A stretch of 64,000 nt of DNA from Streptomyces sp. NRRL S-1022 (lineage in GTDB: Bacteria; Actinomycetota; Actinomycetes; Streptomycetales; Streptomycetaceae): positions 248,001 to 312,000 of the forward strand of contig NZ_JOIU01000019.1 of the NCBI RefSeq assembly GCF_000720135.1, given 5' to 3'. Of the stretch, positions 54,856-63,651 are shown piece by piece. Position numbers and translations under genes: made by a program. Each line of letters opens with the position of its first letter. Positions within the stretch are counted from its first letter, which is position 1. Below the pieces are notes generated by a model. That model did no database searches. It saw only the letters and a program-made list of their open reading frames with translations, and was not told the DNA's origin.

Positions 54856-56481
54856 CTACGCGCCGGACGACTCCTGGGAGTCGGTGCCGGCCGCGCGGCC
54901 GGTCTCCTCGGCGACGGCCTCGGTGTCACCCGCGCCCGCCGCGGGAGCGTCGGCCGCGGCGCCGGTGGCGGCGGTGGGCTCCTCGGCGGGGGCGTCGGCC
55001 TCGGGCGCGGCCTTCCCGGCCGAGACCTTCGCGCCGGGACCGGTCTGCACGGCGGAGGCAACCTCCGCCTCGGCAGGAGCCTCCTCCTCGGACGCCTCTT
55101 CGCCGGAAGCCGCGCCCGCCTGGGAAGCCGGCCGCCCGGAAGCGGCCTTCTCCCCGGCAACCACCGTCCCGGAAGCAGCCTTCTCCTTGACCGCCGCCCC
55201 CTCCACGACCGCCGCCGTCCCGGAAGCCGCCTTCTCCTCGGCAGCCGGCCCTTCCGCAGCCACCGGCTTCTCGGCCGCCGCCGTTTCCGCGGCGGCCGTC
55301 GCCTCCTGCGACGCCGGTTCCTTCTCGGCCGCGCCCTCGGAGAGCACCGCGTCCGGGACCAGTTCCGACGCCTTCTTCGCGGCCGACAGCAGGACCGTGT
55401 CCTGCGGGGCCTGGTCCTCGAAGTTCTCCGGGTGGTGGCAGGCCACCCGCTGACCGGGCCTCAGCTCCACGAGCTGCGGCTCGGTCGTCTTGCAGATCTG
55501 CGTCGCCTTCCAGCACCGGGTGTGGAACCGGCACCCGGAGGGCGGGGCGATCGGCGAGGGCACGTCGCCGCGCAGCAGGATGCGCTCGCTCTTGTGGCCG
55601 CGGCGCTTGGGGTCCGGCACCGGCACCGCGGACATCAGCGCCTTGGTGTACGGGTGCATCGGCGACTCGTACAGCGCGGTGCGGTCGGCGAGCTCCACGA
55701 TCTTGCCGAGGTACATCACCGCGATCCGGTCCGAGACGTGCCGGACGACCGAGAGGTCGTGCGCGATGATCACGTAGGTGAGGCCGAGCTCCTGCTGGAG
55801 GTCGTCCATGAGGTTCACGACCTGCGCCTGGATCGACACGTCCAGCGCGGACACCGGCTCGTCCGCCACCACCAGCTTCGGCTTCAGGGCGAGCGCGCGG
55901 GCGATGCCGATGCGCTGGCGCTGACCGCCGGAGAACTCGTGCGGGTAGCGGTTGTAGTGCTCGGGGCTGAGGCCGACCAGTTCGAGGAGCCGCTGGACCT
56001 CCTTCTTCACCCCGCCCTCGGGCTCCACGCCCTGGAGCCGGAACGGCGCCGAGACGATGGAGCCGATGGTGTGCCGGGGGTTCAGGGAGCCGTACGGGTC
56101 CTGGAAGATCATCTGGATGTCGCGGCGCAGCGGGCGCATCTGCGCCGTGCTCAGCCGCGTGATGTCCCGGCCCTCGAAGCTGATCCGGCCACCGGTCGGG
56201 TCCTGGAGCCGGGTGATGACCCGGCCCATGGTCGACTTGCCGCAGCCCGACTCCCCGACCACGCCCAGGGTCTCGCCCTTGCGCACCTCGAAGTCGATGC
56301 CGTCGACGGCCTTCACGGCGCCGACCTGCCGCTGCAGGATGCCCTTCTTGATCGGGAAGTGCTTGGTCAGGCCCTCGACCTTGAGCAGCACCTCGCGCTC
56401 CGCCGGGGCGTCCTCGACAGCCGACGCCTGCTTGGGGACCTCGGCCTCGGCGACGGTGTCCGTCTTCTTGGTCTCACTCAC
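54856..56481 (-). CDS. Oligopeptide ABC transporter ATPase (OppF/DppF type) with long C-terminal tail
   Basis: A 541-aa ATPase of a peptide importer. Walker [13 protein letters not shown] is near residue 70, the Q-loop [12 protein letters not shown] near 125, the signature [14 protein letters not shown] near 185, Walker [13 protein letters not shown] near 205, and the H-loop AHDLSVV near 240. The OppD/F C-terminal extension with [14 protein letters not shown] (Fe-S-like cysteines) ends near residue 350. A further 190 residues of Ala/Glu/Lys/Pro-rich low-complexity sequence follow, with three EKAASG units. This tail is absent from ordinary family members of about 330-350 aa. GTG 56481 overlaps the previous stop (GTGA). 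Confidence 0.92.
   Translation of the reverse strand: MSETKKTDTVAEAEVPKQASAVEDAPAEREVLLKVEGLTKHFPIKKGILQRQVGAVKAVDGIDFEVRKGETLGVVGESGCGKSTMGRVITRLQDPTGGRISFEGRDITRLSTAQMRPLRRDIQMIFQDPYGSLNPRHTIGSIVSAPFRLQGVEPEGGVKKEVQRLLELVGLSPEHYNRYPHEFSGGQRQRIGIARALALKPKLVVADEPVSALDVSIQAQVVNLMDDLQQELGLTYVIIAHDLSVVRHVSDRIAVMYLGKIVELADRTALYESPMHPYTKALMSAVPVPDPKRRGHKSERILLRGDVPSPIAPPSGCRFHTRCWKATQICKTTEPQLVELRPGQRVACHHPENFEDQAPQDTVLLSAAKKASELVPDAVLSEGAAEKEPASQEATAAAETAAAEKPVAAEGPAAEEKAASGTAAVVEGAAVKEKAASGTVVAGEKAASGRPASQAGAASGEEASEEEAPAEAEVASAVQTGPGAKVSAGKAAPEADAPAEEPTAATGAAADAPAAGAGDTEAVAEETGRAAGTDSQESSGA
55135..55237. repeat. Three near-identical 19-bp repeats inside the ABC ATPase tail
   Basis: Units at 55135-55153, 55168-55186 and 55219-55237 share CCCGGAAGCnGCCTTCTCC. 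The unit starts are 33 and 51 bases apart, both multiples of three, so the frame is kept. They encode the EKAASG units of the tail. Confidence 0.8.
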
Positions 56482-57569
56482 AGCTTCGGCGCAATCTCTT
56501 CGGTCCAGATCCGCTGGCGGTCCTCGGTCGGGAGGTGGCAGGCGGACCAGTGTCCGGTGCCCACCTGCTCCAGCTCGGGGCGCACCGTGCGGGTGACGTT
56601 CCCCTTGGGGATGTCCGCGTACGGGCAGCGCGGGTGGAAGGCGCAGCCCGAGGGGACGTTGATGAGGCTCGGCGGGGAGCCCTTGACCGGGATGAGCCGC
56701 TCGGAGGTCTCGCGGTCGATGCGGGGCATCGAGCCGAGCAGGCCCCAGGTGTAGGGGTGCTGCGGCTGTTCGAAGACCTCGTCGGCCGGGCCGCGCTCCA
56801 CGCACCGGCCGCCGTACATCACGAGGACGTCGTCGGCGATCTCGGCGACCACGCCGAGGTCGTGGGTGATCATGATGACCGCGGAGCCGAACTCCTTCTG
56901 CAGGTCCCGGATCAGGTCCAGGATCTGCGCCTGGACGGTCACGTCGAGGGCGGTGGTCGGCTCGTCCGCGATGAGCAGCTCGGGGTTGTTCACCAGCGCC
57001 ATGGCGATCATGGCGCGCTGGCGCATACCGCCGGAGAACTCGTGCGGGTAACCGTCGACACGCTTGGCCGGCTCGGGGATGCCGACCCGGTCGAGCATCT
57101 CGACGGCCCGCGCGCGGGCGGCCTTCCGGCTGACGGCGTGGTGCACCCGGTAGGCCTCGACGATCTGGTCGCCGACCTTGTAGTACGGGTGCATCGCGGA
57201 CAGCGGGTCCTGGAAGATCATCGCCATCTCGCGGCCGCGGAGCTTGCGCACCTCGTCCGGGGAGGCATTGACCAGTTCCTTGCCGTCCAGCCAGATCTCG
57301 CCGGACATCCGCACGTTCTTGCCGCGGGTGCCGAGCCGGTGCAGGCCCATGATGGCCTGCGAGGTGACCGACTTGCCGGAGCCGGACTCGCCGACGATGG
57401 CGAGGGTCTTGCCCTTCTCCAGCGAGAAGCTGAGCCCGTCGACGGACTTGACCAGGCCGTCGTCGGTCGGGAAGTGCACCTTGAGGTCGCGGACCTCCAG
57501 GAAGGCCTCGGGCACCTCGGCGGGCGTGGGCTCGCCCACGGCCGCGCCGGTCTTGGAGAGTTCGGTCAC
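56478..57569 (-). CDS. Oligopeptide ABC transporter ATPase (OppD/DppD type)
   Basis: A 363-aa ATPase that pairs with the OppF-type subunit to energise peptide uptake. Walker A is [12 protein letters not shown] near residue 60, the Q-loop [13 protein letters not shown] near 115, the signature [14 protein letters not shown] near 175, Walker [13 protein letters not shown] near 200 and the H-loop THDLGVV near 230. The C-terminal oligopeptide extension has [11 protein letters not shown] near 325. GTG 57569 overlaps the permease stop codon (GTGA), and its own stop overlaps the next start, so the three genes are translationally coupled. Confidence 0.95.
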   Translation of the reverse strand: MTELSKTGAAVGEPTPAEVPEAFLEVRDLKVHFPTDDGLVKSVDGLSFSLEKGKTLAIVGESGSGKSVTSQAIMGLHRLGTRGKNVRMSGEIWLDGKELVNASPDEVRKLRGREMAMIFQDPLSAMHPYYKVGDQIVEAYRVHHAVSRKAARARAVEMLDRVGIPEPAKRVDGYPHEFSGGMRQRAMIAMALVNNPELLIADEPTTALDVTVQAQILDLIRDLQKEFGSAVIMITHDLGVVAEIADDVLVMYGGRCVERGPADEVFEQPQHPYTWGLLGSMPRIDRETSERLIPVKGSPPSLINVPSGCAFHPRCPYADIPKGNVTRTVRPELEQVGTGHWSACHLPTEDRQRIWTEEIAPKL

Positions 57570-58573
57570 GAGAGCCTCACCCGCGGGTCGGCGGCGGCGT
57601 AGAGCACGTCCACCAGGAGATTTGCGATCACGACGAAGAAGGCGGCGAGCAGGGTCACGCCGAGGATCTTGGGCAGGTCGTTGTCGGTGATGCCCTGCAC
57701 CGCGTACTGGCCGACGCCGCCCAGCGAGAAGACGCTCTCGGTGATCACGGCGCCGCCGAGCAGCAGACCGAGGTCCATGCCGAAGACGGTGATGATCGGG
57801 GTGAGAGCGGCGCGCAGACCGTGCCGGACCACGACCTTGCGCTCCCGCAGGCCCTTGGCGCGGGCCGTGCGGATGAAGTCCTCGTTCATCGTCTCCAGCA
57901 TGCCCGAGCGGGTGAGCCGCGCGTAGATGGCGGAGTACAGCAGGGCCAGCGAACACCAGGCGGGGAACAGGGTGTTGGCCCACTGCTCGGGGTTCTCGGT
58001 GAACGGGACGTAGTCGCGGCCGAAGATCGGCCACTTGAAGACGAAGAGCAGGATCGCCAGGTTGCCCGTGAAGAACATGGGCAGCGAGACACCGGCGAGC
58101 GCGACGCCCATGAAGGTGCGGTCGAAGAACGACCGCGGCTTCAGCGCGGAGATCACGCCGATGACCACACCCGAGACGAGCCACATCACGGCGGCGCCCG
58201 CGGCCAGCGAGAGGGTGATCGGGATGCGCTGGGTGAGCTGCGGCCAGACCGCCACGTGGTCCTTGAAGGAGTAGCCGAAGCAGGGCACGTCGCAGTGGAC
58301 CGTGGTGGGTCCGAGGTTGTAGTCGGCGCCGGCCACGATCCCCTTGATGAAGTCCCAGTACTGGACGTAGACGGGCTGGTCCAGACCGAGGTTGTGCTTG
58401 ACCGCGGCGATGTCCGCCGCCGACGGGCTCTTGCCGATGTACTGCTGCGCCAGCTGGTCCGCTGTCTGGCCGGCGAGCCGTGGCAGCAGGAAGAAGATGG
58501 CAAAGGTGACCGCGGAGACGACCAGCAGCAGGATCACTGCCGCGAACGTCCGACGGAGGATGTACGAGATCAC
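57566..58573 (-). CDS. Oligopeptide ABC transporter permease (OppB/DppB type)
   Basis: A 335-aa inner-membrane permease with six predicted helices. The N-terminal helix [20 protein letters not shown] and the large extracytoplasmic loop (about 30-130) are typical of OppB. The EAA coupling motif region is [30 protein letters not shown] near 240. The end [20 protein letters not shown] is the conserved C-terminal helix. It pairs with the permease at 60453. A hairpin separates it from the substrate-binding protein gene upstream. Confidence 0.94.
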   Translation of the reverse strand: MISYILRRTFAAVILLLVVSAVTFAIFFLLPRLAGQTADQLAQQYIGKSPSAADIAAVKHNLGLDQPVYVQYWDFIKGIVAGADYNLGPTTVHCDVPCFGYSFKDHVAVWPQLTQRIPITLSLAAGAAVMWLVSGVVIGVISALKPRSFFDRTFMGVALAGVSLPMFFTGNLAILLFVFKWPIFGRDYVPFTENPEQWANTLFPAWCSLALLYSAIYARLTRSGMLETMNEDFIRTARAKGLRERKVVVRHGLRAALTPIITVFGMDLGLLLGGAVITESVFSLGGVGQYAVQGITDNDLPKILGVTLLAAFFVVIANLLVDVLYAAADPRVRLS

Positions 58574-58585
58574 GGGGACCGGCGC

Positions 58586-58619
58586 TGGTGCCCGCGGGCC
58601 GCGAAGCCCGCGGGCACCA
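58586..58619 (-). promoter_or_regulatory. Stem-loop between binding-protein and permease genes
   Basis: A perfect 14-bp stem (58586-58599 with 58606-58619) with a 6-base loop lies 26 bases past the binding-protein stop. There is no T-run. In such operons this kind of hairpin often protects the 3' end of the binding-protein message or partly terminates, giving more binding protein than permease. Confidence 0.7.
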
Positions 58620-58645
58620 ATGCCTTCACCTGCCTTCCGGGGCTG

Positions 58646-60397
58646 CTACTTCGACGCGACGCCGATGTTGAGGTAGTCGTACTCACCGCTGAAGGCCGCC
58701 GTGGAGACCAGGTTGGTGTAGCCGGTCGGACGGGCCAGCAGGACCTTGAAGTACGTCAGCGGGACGAGGACGGCGTCGTCCATCGTCTTCTTGTCGATCT
58801 GCGTGTAGAGGCTGTTGCGCGCAGCGTTGTCCTGAGTGCCGATCGCCTTGGACAGCAGGGCGTTGACGTCCTTGTTGTCGTACTGCGACAGGTTGGTGTT
58901 GCCGGACTGGCTGATCGCCTTGCCGTTCAGGATCTGCTGCAGGAAGCCGTAGCCGGAGGGCCAGTCGGCACCCCACTGCATCATGTGCAGACCGAGGTTC
59001 TGCTTCTTGGTGAACTTCGGCACGCCCGCGTAGTCGGTGAAGTACTTGCCCGACGGGAACTGCTTGAGGGTGACGTTGATGCCGACCTTCTTCAGCGAGG
59101 CGATGATCGCCGTGGCGGCGTCGATCTCCTGCGGACGGTCGGAACGGGCCGAGATGTTCGTCGAGATCGACGTCTTGCCGCAGGCCTTCAGCTGCTCCTT
59201 GGCCTTGGCGAGGTCGCCCTTGTTGCCCGCGGTGGCGTAGGCGTCGGCCTTCTCGTAGCCCGGGATGTCCGGCGGCAGGACCGTGGAGGCGATCTCACCG
59301 CGGATCGGGCCGCCCTCGGCGGTCTGCACCGAGACCTTGTCGACGGCGTACTGGACGGCCTTGCGGCACTCGACCTTGTCGAACGGCGCGACCGTGGTGT
59401 TGATCGCCAGGAAGACCAGGCGGCCACCGTAGGTGTTGTCCGTGTTGGACTTCTTCGACGGGTCGGTGATGACCTGGGCCTGCGTCGCGGCCTGGACACC
59501 CGTGCCGCCGAGGTCGATCGCGTTGCCCGCGAGGACGTCCTTGTCGATCGTCTCCGGGTTGACCTTCAGCTTGATGACGATCTTGTCCGGCAGCTGCTTG
59601 CGCAGCGGGTCCGTCTTCGCGTCCCAGTTCCCGTTGCGGACGAGAACGGCCTGCTGGCCCTCCTCGTAGCTCTGGAACTTGTACGAGCCCGAGGAGACGA
59701 TGTGCTTGATGTAGTCGACGCCCGTGTCCTTCGCCTTGGGCACCGGGGCCGTCTGCGGGGCGGCGACCAGGTAGTCGAACTCCTGGAAGGCCTGCTTCAG
59801 GTGGAAGACGATCGTGGTGTCGTCCGGCGTCTGGATGGAGGACAGGCCCTTGTCGCTCTTGTCCTTGTACGGGCCCTTGTACTTGTCGCCGTCGGCCAGG
59901 AACTGCTGGAAGTAGTTCGGGCCGAGGGAGAGCACGTCACGCGCGAAGTTGGAGCGCTCGACGGCGTACTTGACGTCCTTCGAGGTGATCGGCGTGCCGT
60001 CGTCGAACTTCAGACCCGAACGCAGCTTGTACGTCCAGGTCTTGCCGCCGTCGCTCGGGACGCCCTTGCTCGCGGCGAGGTCCGGGACGAGGGTGTTGCC
60101 CTCCTCGCCGGGGCCGGGCTTGAAGGTCATGAGCGGGCGGGCCCACAGCCGGCTGATGTTGTACATGTACGCGTAGTACGTGTTGCCGGGGTCCAGCGAG
60201 TCCGGGACGTCGGACAGCTCGTAGGTGACCGTGCCGCCCTTCTTGTCCGACGCGTTGACGACGCCCTTGGTCGCGGCGTTGGCCCCGGCCGACTTGGTGC
60301 CGTTCTCGTTCTTGTTGTCATCGGCCTTGCTGCAGCCGGCAATAAGCAGGCTGGCGGAGCCGATGGCCGCGATCGCGGCCAGCGCTGACCTTCGCAT
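58646..60397 (-). CDS. Oligopeptide-binding lipoprotein (OppA/DppA, SBP family 5)
   Basis: A 583-aa extracellular lipoprotein that captures peptides for the importer. The signal peptide ends in a lipobox (LIAGC, cysteine near residue 22), followed by a flexible Asn/Lys/Gly linker. The SBP_bac_5 domain covers the rest, with LDPGNTYYAYMYNISRLWARPLM near residue 65, the core LRSGLKFDDGTPITSKDVKYAVERS near 125 (the family signature), and NTTVAPFDKVECRKAVQYAVDK near 345. ATG 60397 places the lipobox correctly; ATG 60418 is also in frame. The gene lies between the two permease genes, an unusual order. Confidence 0.94.
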   Translation of the reverse strand: MRRSALAAIAAIGSASLLIAGCSKADDNKNENGTKSAGANAATKGVVNASDKKGGTVTYELSDVPDSLDPGNTYYAYMYNISRLWARPLMTFKPGPGEEGNTLVPDLAASKGVPSDGGKTWTYKLRSGLKFDDGTPITSKDVKYAVERSNFARDVLSLGPNYFQQFLADGDKYKGPYKDKSDKGLSSIQTPDDTTIVFHLKQAFQEFDYLVAAPQTAPVPKAKDTGVDYIKHIVSSGSYKFQSYEEGQQAVLVRNGNWDAKTDPLRKQLPDKIVIKLKVNPETIDKDVLAGNAIDLGGTGVQAATQAQVITDPSKKSNTDNTYGGRLVFLAINTTVAPFDKVECRKAVQYAVDKVSVQTAEGGPIRGEIASTVLPPDIPGYEKADAYATAGNKGDLAKAKEQLKACGKTSISTNISARSDRPQEIDAATAIIASLKKVGINVTLKQFPSGKYFTDYAGVPKFTKKQNLGLHMMQWGADWPSGYGFLQQILNGKAISQSGNTNLSQYDNKDVNALLSKAIGTQDNAARNSLYTQIDKKTMDDAVLVPLTYFKVLLARPTGYTNLVSTAAFSGEYDYLNIGVASK

Positions 60398-60452
60398 GAT
60401 GGGCGCTTTCCCCTCCATTGTTGGAAACTTTTCGGGCTCTCTGTGGCAGGCG

Positions 60453-61451
60453 TCAGCGACTGCGCGGGTCGAGAGCATCGCGGAGACCGTCACCGAGCAG
60501 GTTGAAGGCCAGCACGGTGACGAAGATGGCGAGACCAGGGACGATCATGAACATGGGGTCGACCTGGTAGAAGGTGACCGCTTCACGGAGCATGCCGCCC
60601 CAGGATGCCTGCGGGGGCTGGATGCCGACGCCGAGGAAGCTCAGGGAGGCCTCGAAGAGGATGTTGGTCGGGATGAGCAGCGTCGAGTAGACGATGATCG
60701 GGCCGACCAGGTTGGGCATCAGCTCCCGGAACAGGATGTACGGGGCCTTGGCGCCCATGCCCCGGGAGGCGTCGACGAACTCGCGCTCGCGCAGGGCCAG
60801 GGTCTGGCCGCGCACGATCCGGCCCAGGTAGGGCCAGTTGAAGAAGCCGATGACGAAGATCAGCACGCTCAGGTGGAGCGGCAGGCCGCTCAGGCCGAAG
60901 GCACCGCCCTGCAGCGTGGCGGAGATGGAGATGGCGAACAGCAGGAGGGGGAAGGCGAGGAAGGTGTCCATCATCCGGCTGATGATCGAGTCGACCCGCC
61001 CGCCGTAGTAGCCCGCGATGACACCCATGACGGCGCCGATCACGTTGGACAGGATGGTGGCGCCGAAGGCGACCACCAGCGACACCCAGGAGCCCTCCAG
61101 GACGCGGGTGGCGATGTCCCGGCCGAACTTCGGGTCCACGCCGAGCGGGTGGTCCGCGCTCAGGCCTCCCAGACTGCCCTTGGGCAGCGAGGTGTTGGGG
61201 TCGATCAGGTCCTGGTTGAAGGCGTTGGGGTCGAGCCCGAAGGCGGCCTGCAGGGGGCGCGAGAGGATCGCGACGAGGATCAGCAGGACGACGATGACGC
61301 CGCCGGCGACGGCGACCCTGTCCTTCTTGAACCGGGTCCAGGCGATCTGGCCCAGGGAACGACCCTCGATCTGCCCCTTACCGGCACCCTCCAGCACAGC
61401 CTCCGGCTGTGCCTCGGCTGCCGCCCCGGTGGTCTCGATCGGTGCGGTCAC
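60453..61451 (-). CDS. Oligopeptide ABC transporter permease (OppC/DppC type)
   Basis: A 332-aa permease. The N-terminal cytoplasmic region (about 1-50) leads into helix 1 (RVAVAGGVIVVLLILVAIL). The periplasmic segment HPLGVDPKFGRDIATRVLEGSWVSL near 120 is conserved in OppC. The EAA coupling motif is REREFVDASRGMGAKAPYILFRELMPN near 240. The end FNLLGDGLRDALDPR is the usual OppC C-terminus. GTG 61451 follows AGGGG by about 8 bases; the longer frame to 61613 lacks this and is poor. First gene of the operon; 55 bases precede the binding-protein start. Confidence 0.94.
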   Translation of the reverse strand: MTAPIETTGAAAEAQPEAVLEGAGKGQIEGRSLGQIAWTRFKKDRVAVAGGVIVVLLILVAILSRPLQAAFGLDPNAFNQDLIDPNTSLPKGSLGGLSADHPLGVDPKFGRDIATRVLEGSWVSLVVAFGATILSNVIGAVMGVIAGYYGGRVDSIISRMMDTFLAFPLLLFAISISATLQGGAFGLSGLPLHLSVLIFVIGFFNWPYLGRIVRGQTLALREREFVDASRGMGAKAPYILFRELMPNLVGPIIVYSTLLIPTNILFEASLSFLGVGIQPPQASWGGMLREAVTFYQVDPMFMIVPGLAIFVTVLAFNLLGDGLRDALDPRSR

Positions 61452-61635
61452 GGTGAGCGACCCCTCTCGCCGGTGGTGACCGGCCTGCGCCTGCCGCGGA
61501 TTGCGGCTTTGTCGACTTGCCATCAGACATGAGGTCTCGACCTGATGCCTGAGTCGGGAGTCTTCAGCGTCGTCGTGATCACCCGCCAGAGCTGGCGGCG
61601 AAAGTATGCGCAACCGTGATGCAGTGCAGGGGATT

Positions 61636-61660
61636 CCGTTATCCGAACAGTGGGTAACGG
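61636..61660. promoter_or_regulatory. Operator-like inverted repeat upstream of the oligopeptide operon
   Basis: CCGTTATCC (61636-61644) and GGGTAACGG (61652-61660) are complementary at 8 of 9 positions around a 7-base spacer, about 185 bases upstream of the first permease start. It suits a dimeric regulator but no regulator gene is adjacent. Confidence 0.4.
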
Positions 61661-61767
61661 CCCTCGGACGCGGGCCAGTTCGGACAGAACGGCGATTCTG
61701 CGCGGTTCGGGACGATCAGGCGATGTCTACGCGCGCAGAAGTGTGTCGGTGCTGTGAATTCTGCGCC

Positions 61768-61797
61768 CCGGCCCGGGAAATGTGCTCTCCGGGCCGG
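61768..61797 (-). terminator. Terminator hairpin after the first SseB-like gene
   Basis: A perfect 9-bp G/C stem (61768-61776 with 61789-61797) encloses a 12-base loop, 13 bases past the stop at 61811. No T-run follows. Confidence 0.5.
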
Positions 61798-61810
61798 TGG
61801 ACCGTCCGGA

Positions 61811-62629
61811 TCAGTAGCCGCCGTGCACCGGTGGGTAGCCGTACCCACCGGCCGGGGCCTGCGGCGGGACCGGCGCCTGGAGCCGGGGCGGCGGAGCGGG
61901 CACGTGGGCCTCGCGGTCGTAGAAGGGGCGCGCGTTGACCCGCATCCACATCACCACCGGGTCGTAGTCGTCACTCATCGCTACCGTCGACACCGGGAGC
62001 CCCTCCGGGACCGCGCCGATGGACTGCTGCATCATGGCGCGCACCGAGTCCACCGCGGCCGGCGAGGTGTCGTACACGTCCAGGCCGATGGCCAGGTACG
62101 GCGCTCCCAGCGCGGGCTGCACCCAGGCGCGGCGCAGCGAGCGGAGCGCGGGGGTGCGGTGCGCGTTCTGCGCGAGCAGGGCGTAGAACTGGGGGATCTC
62201 GATGCCGGGTTCGGACAGGCGCAGCGGGCCCGCCGGCTGGCGGTCCAGGCCGGTGGTGATGCGCCGCAGGTCCAGCCAGGGGATGCCGACGCCGCCGCCC
62301 GGGGCGTGCGGGTTGAGCCAGAGGCCGTAGTGGTCGGGGTAGAGGGTGCGGGCCACGTCCAGGCCGTCGACCACCTCGTAGGAGCGGTTCCAGCCACTGG
62401 CCGACAGCTCCTGGGCGGAGGTGACGCAGGGGGCGTAGTGGAAGCCGTCGACCTCCATGTTCCCGTACTGGGCGTCCGGGGAGCCGGCCTGGCCGTGCCA
62501 CAGGAGCATCCAGATCTGGCCGGAGGAGGGGGTGGCGAGGGCGCGGAGCAGGGCCTCGTAGGCGTCGTAGCGTCCGGGCGTGACCTGGCGCAGCATGTGC
62601 TCGACGCTGCCGCTTGGGCTCGCGCTCAC
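61811..62629 (-). CDS. SseB-family protein (enhanced serine sensitivity type), copy 1
   Basis: A 272-aa cytoplasmic protein with two domains. The N-terminal SseB domain (about 8-130) includes GQIWMLLWHGQAG and HYAPCVTSAQELSASG near residue 70. The C-terminal SseB domain (about 155-250) includes AWVQPALGAPYLAIGLDVYD near 175 and DYDPVVMWMRVNARPFYDRE at the end. A Pro-rich tail follows (about 250-272). In E. coli, SseB overexpression alters serine sensitivity; the mechanism is unknown. GTG 62629 follows GGGGCGG. It lies downstream of a paralogue, probably in one transcript. Confidence 0.82.
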   Translation of the reverse strand: MSASPSGSVEHMLRQVTPGRYDAYEALLRALATPSSGQIWMLLWHGQAGSPDAQYGNMEVDGFHYAPCVTSAQELSASGWNRSYEVVDGLDVARTLYPDHYGLWLNPHAPGGGVGIPWLDLRRITTGLDRQPAGPLRLSEPGIEIPQFYALLAQNAHRTPALRSLRRAWVQPALGAPYLAIGLDVYDTSPAAVDSVRAMMQQSIGAVPEGLPVSTVAMSDDYDPVVMWMRVNARPFYDREAHVPAPPPRLQAPVPPQAPAGGYGYPPVHGGY

Positions 62630-62793
62630 CTGTCTTACCGCCCCTTCGCTTCTTACCCCGCGTTCGGACACAGCTTAAGCGCCCGTCGGCTCGGGGCAGC
62701 ATGTTCGTGCGCGGGCGCGGGTTCCCGGTGGGTTCCCGCACCCCCGCGGCGGGGCCGCACGTCGGGTGCGGCCCGCGCCCCTTGGCCGGCCGT

Positions 62794-63585
62794 TCAGTGG
62801 CCGTGCTGGTAGAAGGGCCGGACGTGCGTCTTCAGCCAGTCGGTGACCGGGTCGTCGGCGACGTCCATGAGGACCAGGTTGACCGGCCACCCGACCGGGA
62901 CCTTGCCGAGGGCGCGGCCCAGGGCGTCCAGGGGCACGGTCCGCAGGTCGCCCTCCCACCGGGAGAGTTCCACGCCGACGAACATGACCGGCTCGGCCGT
63001 CTCGATGGCGGCCAGGCAGCGGCGGGCGGTGAGCACCACGCCGGTGCCGGCGAACTCGGCGGAGGCGGCGGAGAGGAAGTCGACCGGGTCGTCCTGCCAG
63101 TCGGGCTCGAAGAGCCGGACCCGGCCGCCGGTGCCGGGGCCGTCCAGCGGGGTGCGGCCGGCCCGGCACAGTTCGGCCACGGCCTCGGGCGGCAGCGGGA
63201 CGCCGACCACGCCGCCCGGGTTCACCGCGATGCCCGCCTGCGGGGGCAGCCCGCGGGCGAACTCGACCGCGGGGGCGATGGTGTACGACATGTGGGCACC
63301 GGCCGCCTGGCGCAGCTGCTCCTCGGAGCTGAACACCGGGACGTACGTGCGGCCCTCGATGTCCATCGTCGGCAGGTCCAGCGGACCGCTGTGCGGACCC
63401 CCGCCGTTGGGCAGCGGTATCCACAGGAAGCTGCGGCCGAGGACCTCGACGATCCGGCCGGCCGCCGAGGGAACGCCGAGGGAGGCCGACAGCACCTCCT
63501 CCAGCTCGTTGCCGGGCCAGCCGCCGTGCGGCTGGGGGTGCGCCTGTGCCGGGAAGTCCGCGGGAAAGTCCGCCGGGAAGTCCAT
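62794..63585 (-). CDS. SseB-family protein, copy 2
   Basis: A 263-aa paralogue of the neighbouring gene. The N-terminus begins with three DFPA units (residues 2-13) and a His/Pro-rich linker. The SseB N-terminal domain (about 28-135) contains FLWIPLPNGGG near residue 52 and the C-terminal domain (about 145-255) ends with DDPVTDWLKTHVRPFYQHGH, closely matching the WMRVNARPFYDRE end of copy 1. ATG 63585 starts the DFPA repeat. Tandem SseB genes are seen in Streptomyces; what the two do together is unknown. Confidence 0.8.
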   Translation of the reverse strand: MDFPADFPADFPAQAHPQPHGGWPGNELEEVLSASLGVPSAAGRIVEVLGRSFLWIPLPNGGGPHSGPLDLPTMDIEGRTYVPVFSSEEQLRQAAGAHMSYTIAPAVEFARGLPPQAGIAVNPGGVVGVPLPPEAVAELCRAGRTPLDGPGTGGRVRLFEPDWQDDPVDFLSAASAEFAGTGVVLTARRCLAAIETAEPVMFVGVELSRWEGDLRTVPLDALGRALGKVPVGWPVNLVLMDVADDPVTDWLKTHVRPFYQHGH

Positions 63586-63651
63586 CTGCCTACCGCCTGC
63601 TGGGAACCACTGCTGTGAGCATGAAGGCTAGCGGGTGGCTGTGACAGTCCC

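Larger units (their letters stand above)
61452..61810 (-). promoter_or_regulatory. Upstream region of the oligopeptide operon
   Basis: This 359-base gap between the SseB-like gene and the permease gene holds no convincing gene. Two structures are visible: a 9-bp inverted repeat with one mismatch at 61636-61660 and a hairpin at 61768-61797, both described separately. The operon promoter must lie here but I could not pick a confident -10/-35 pair. Confidence 0.6.
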
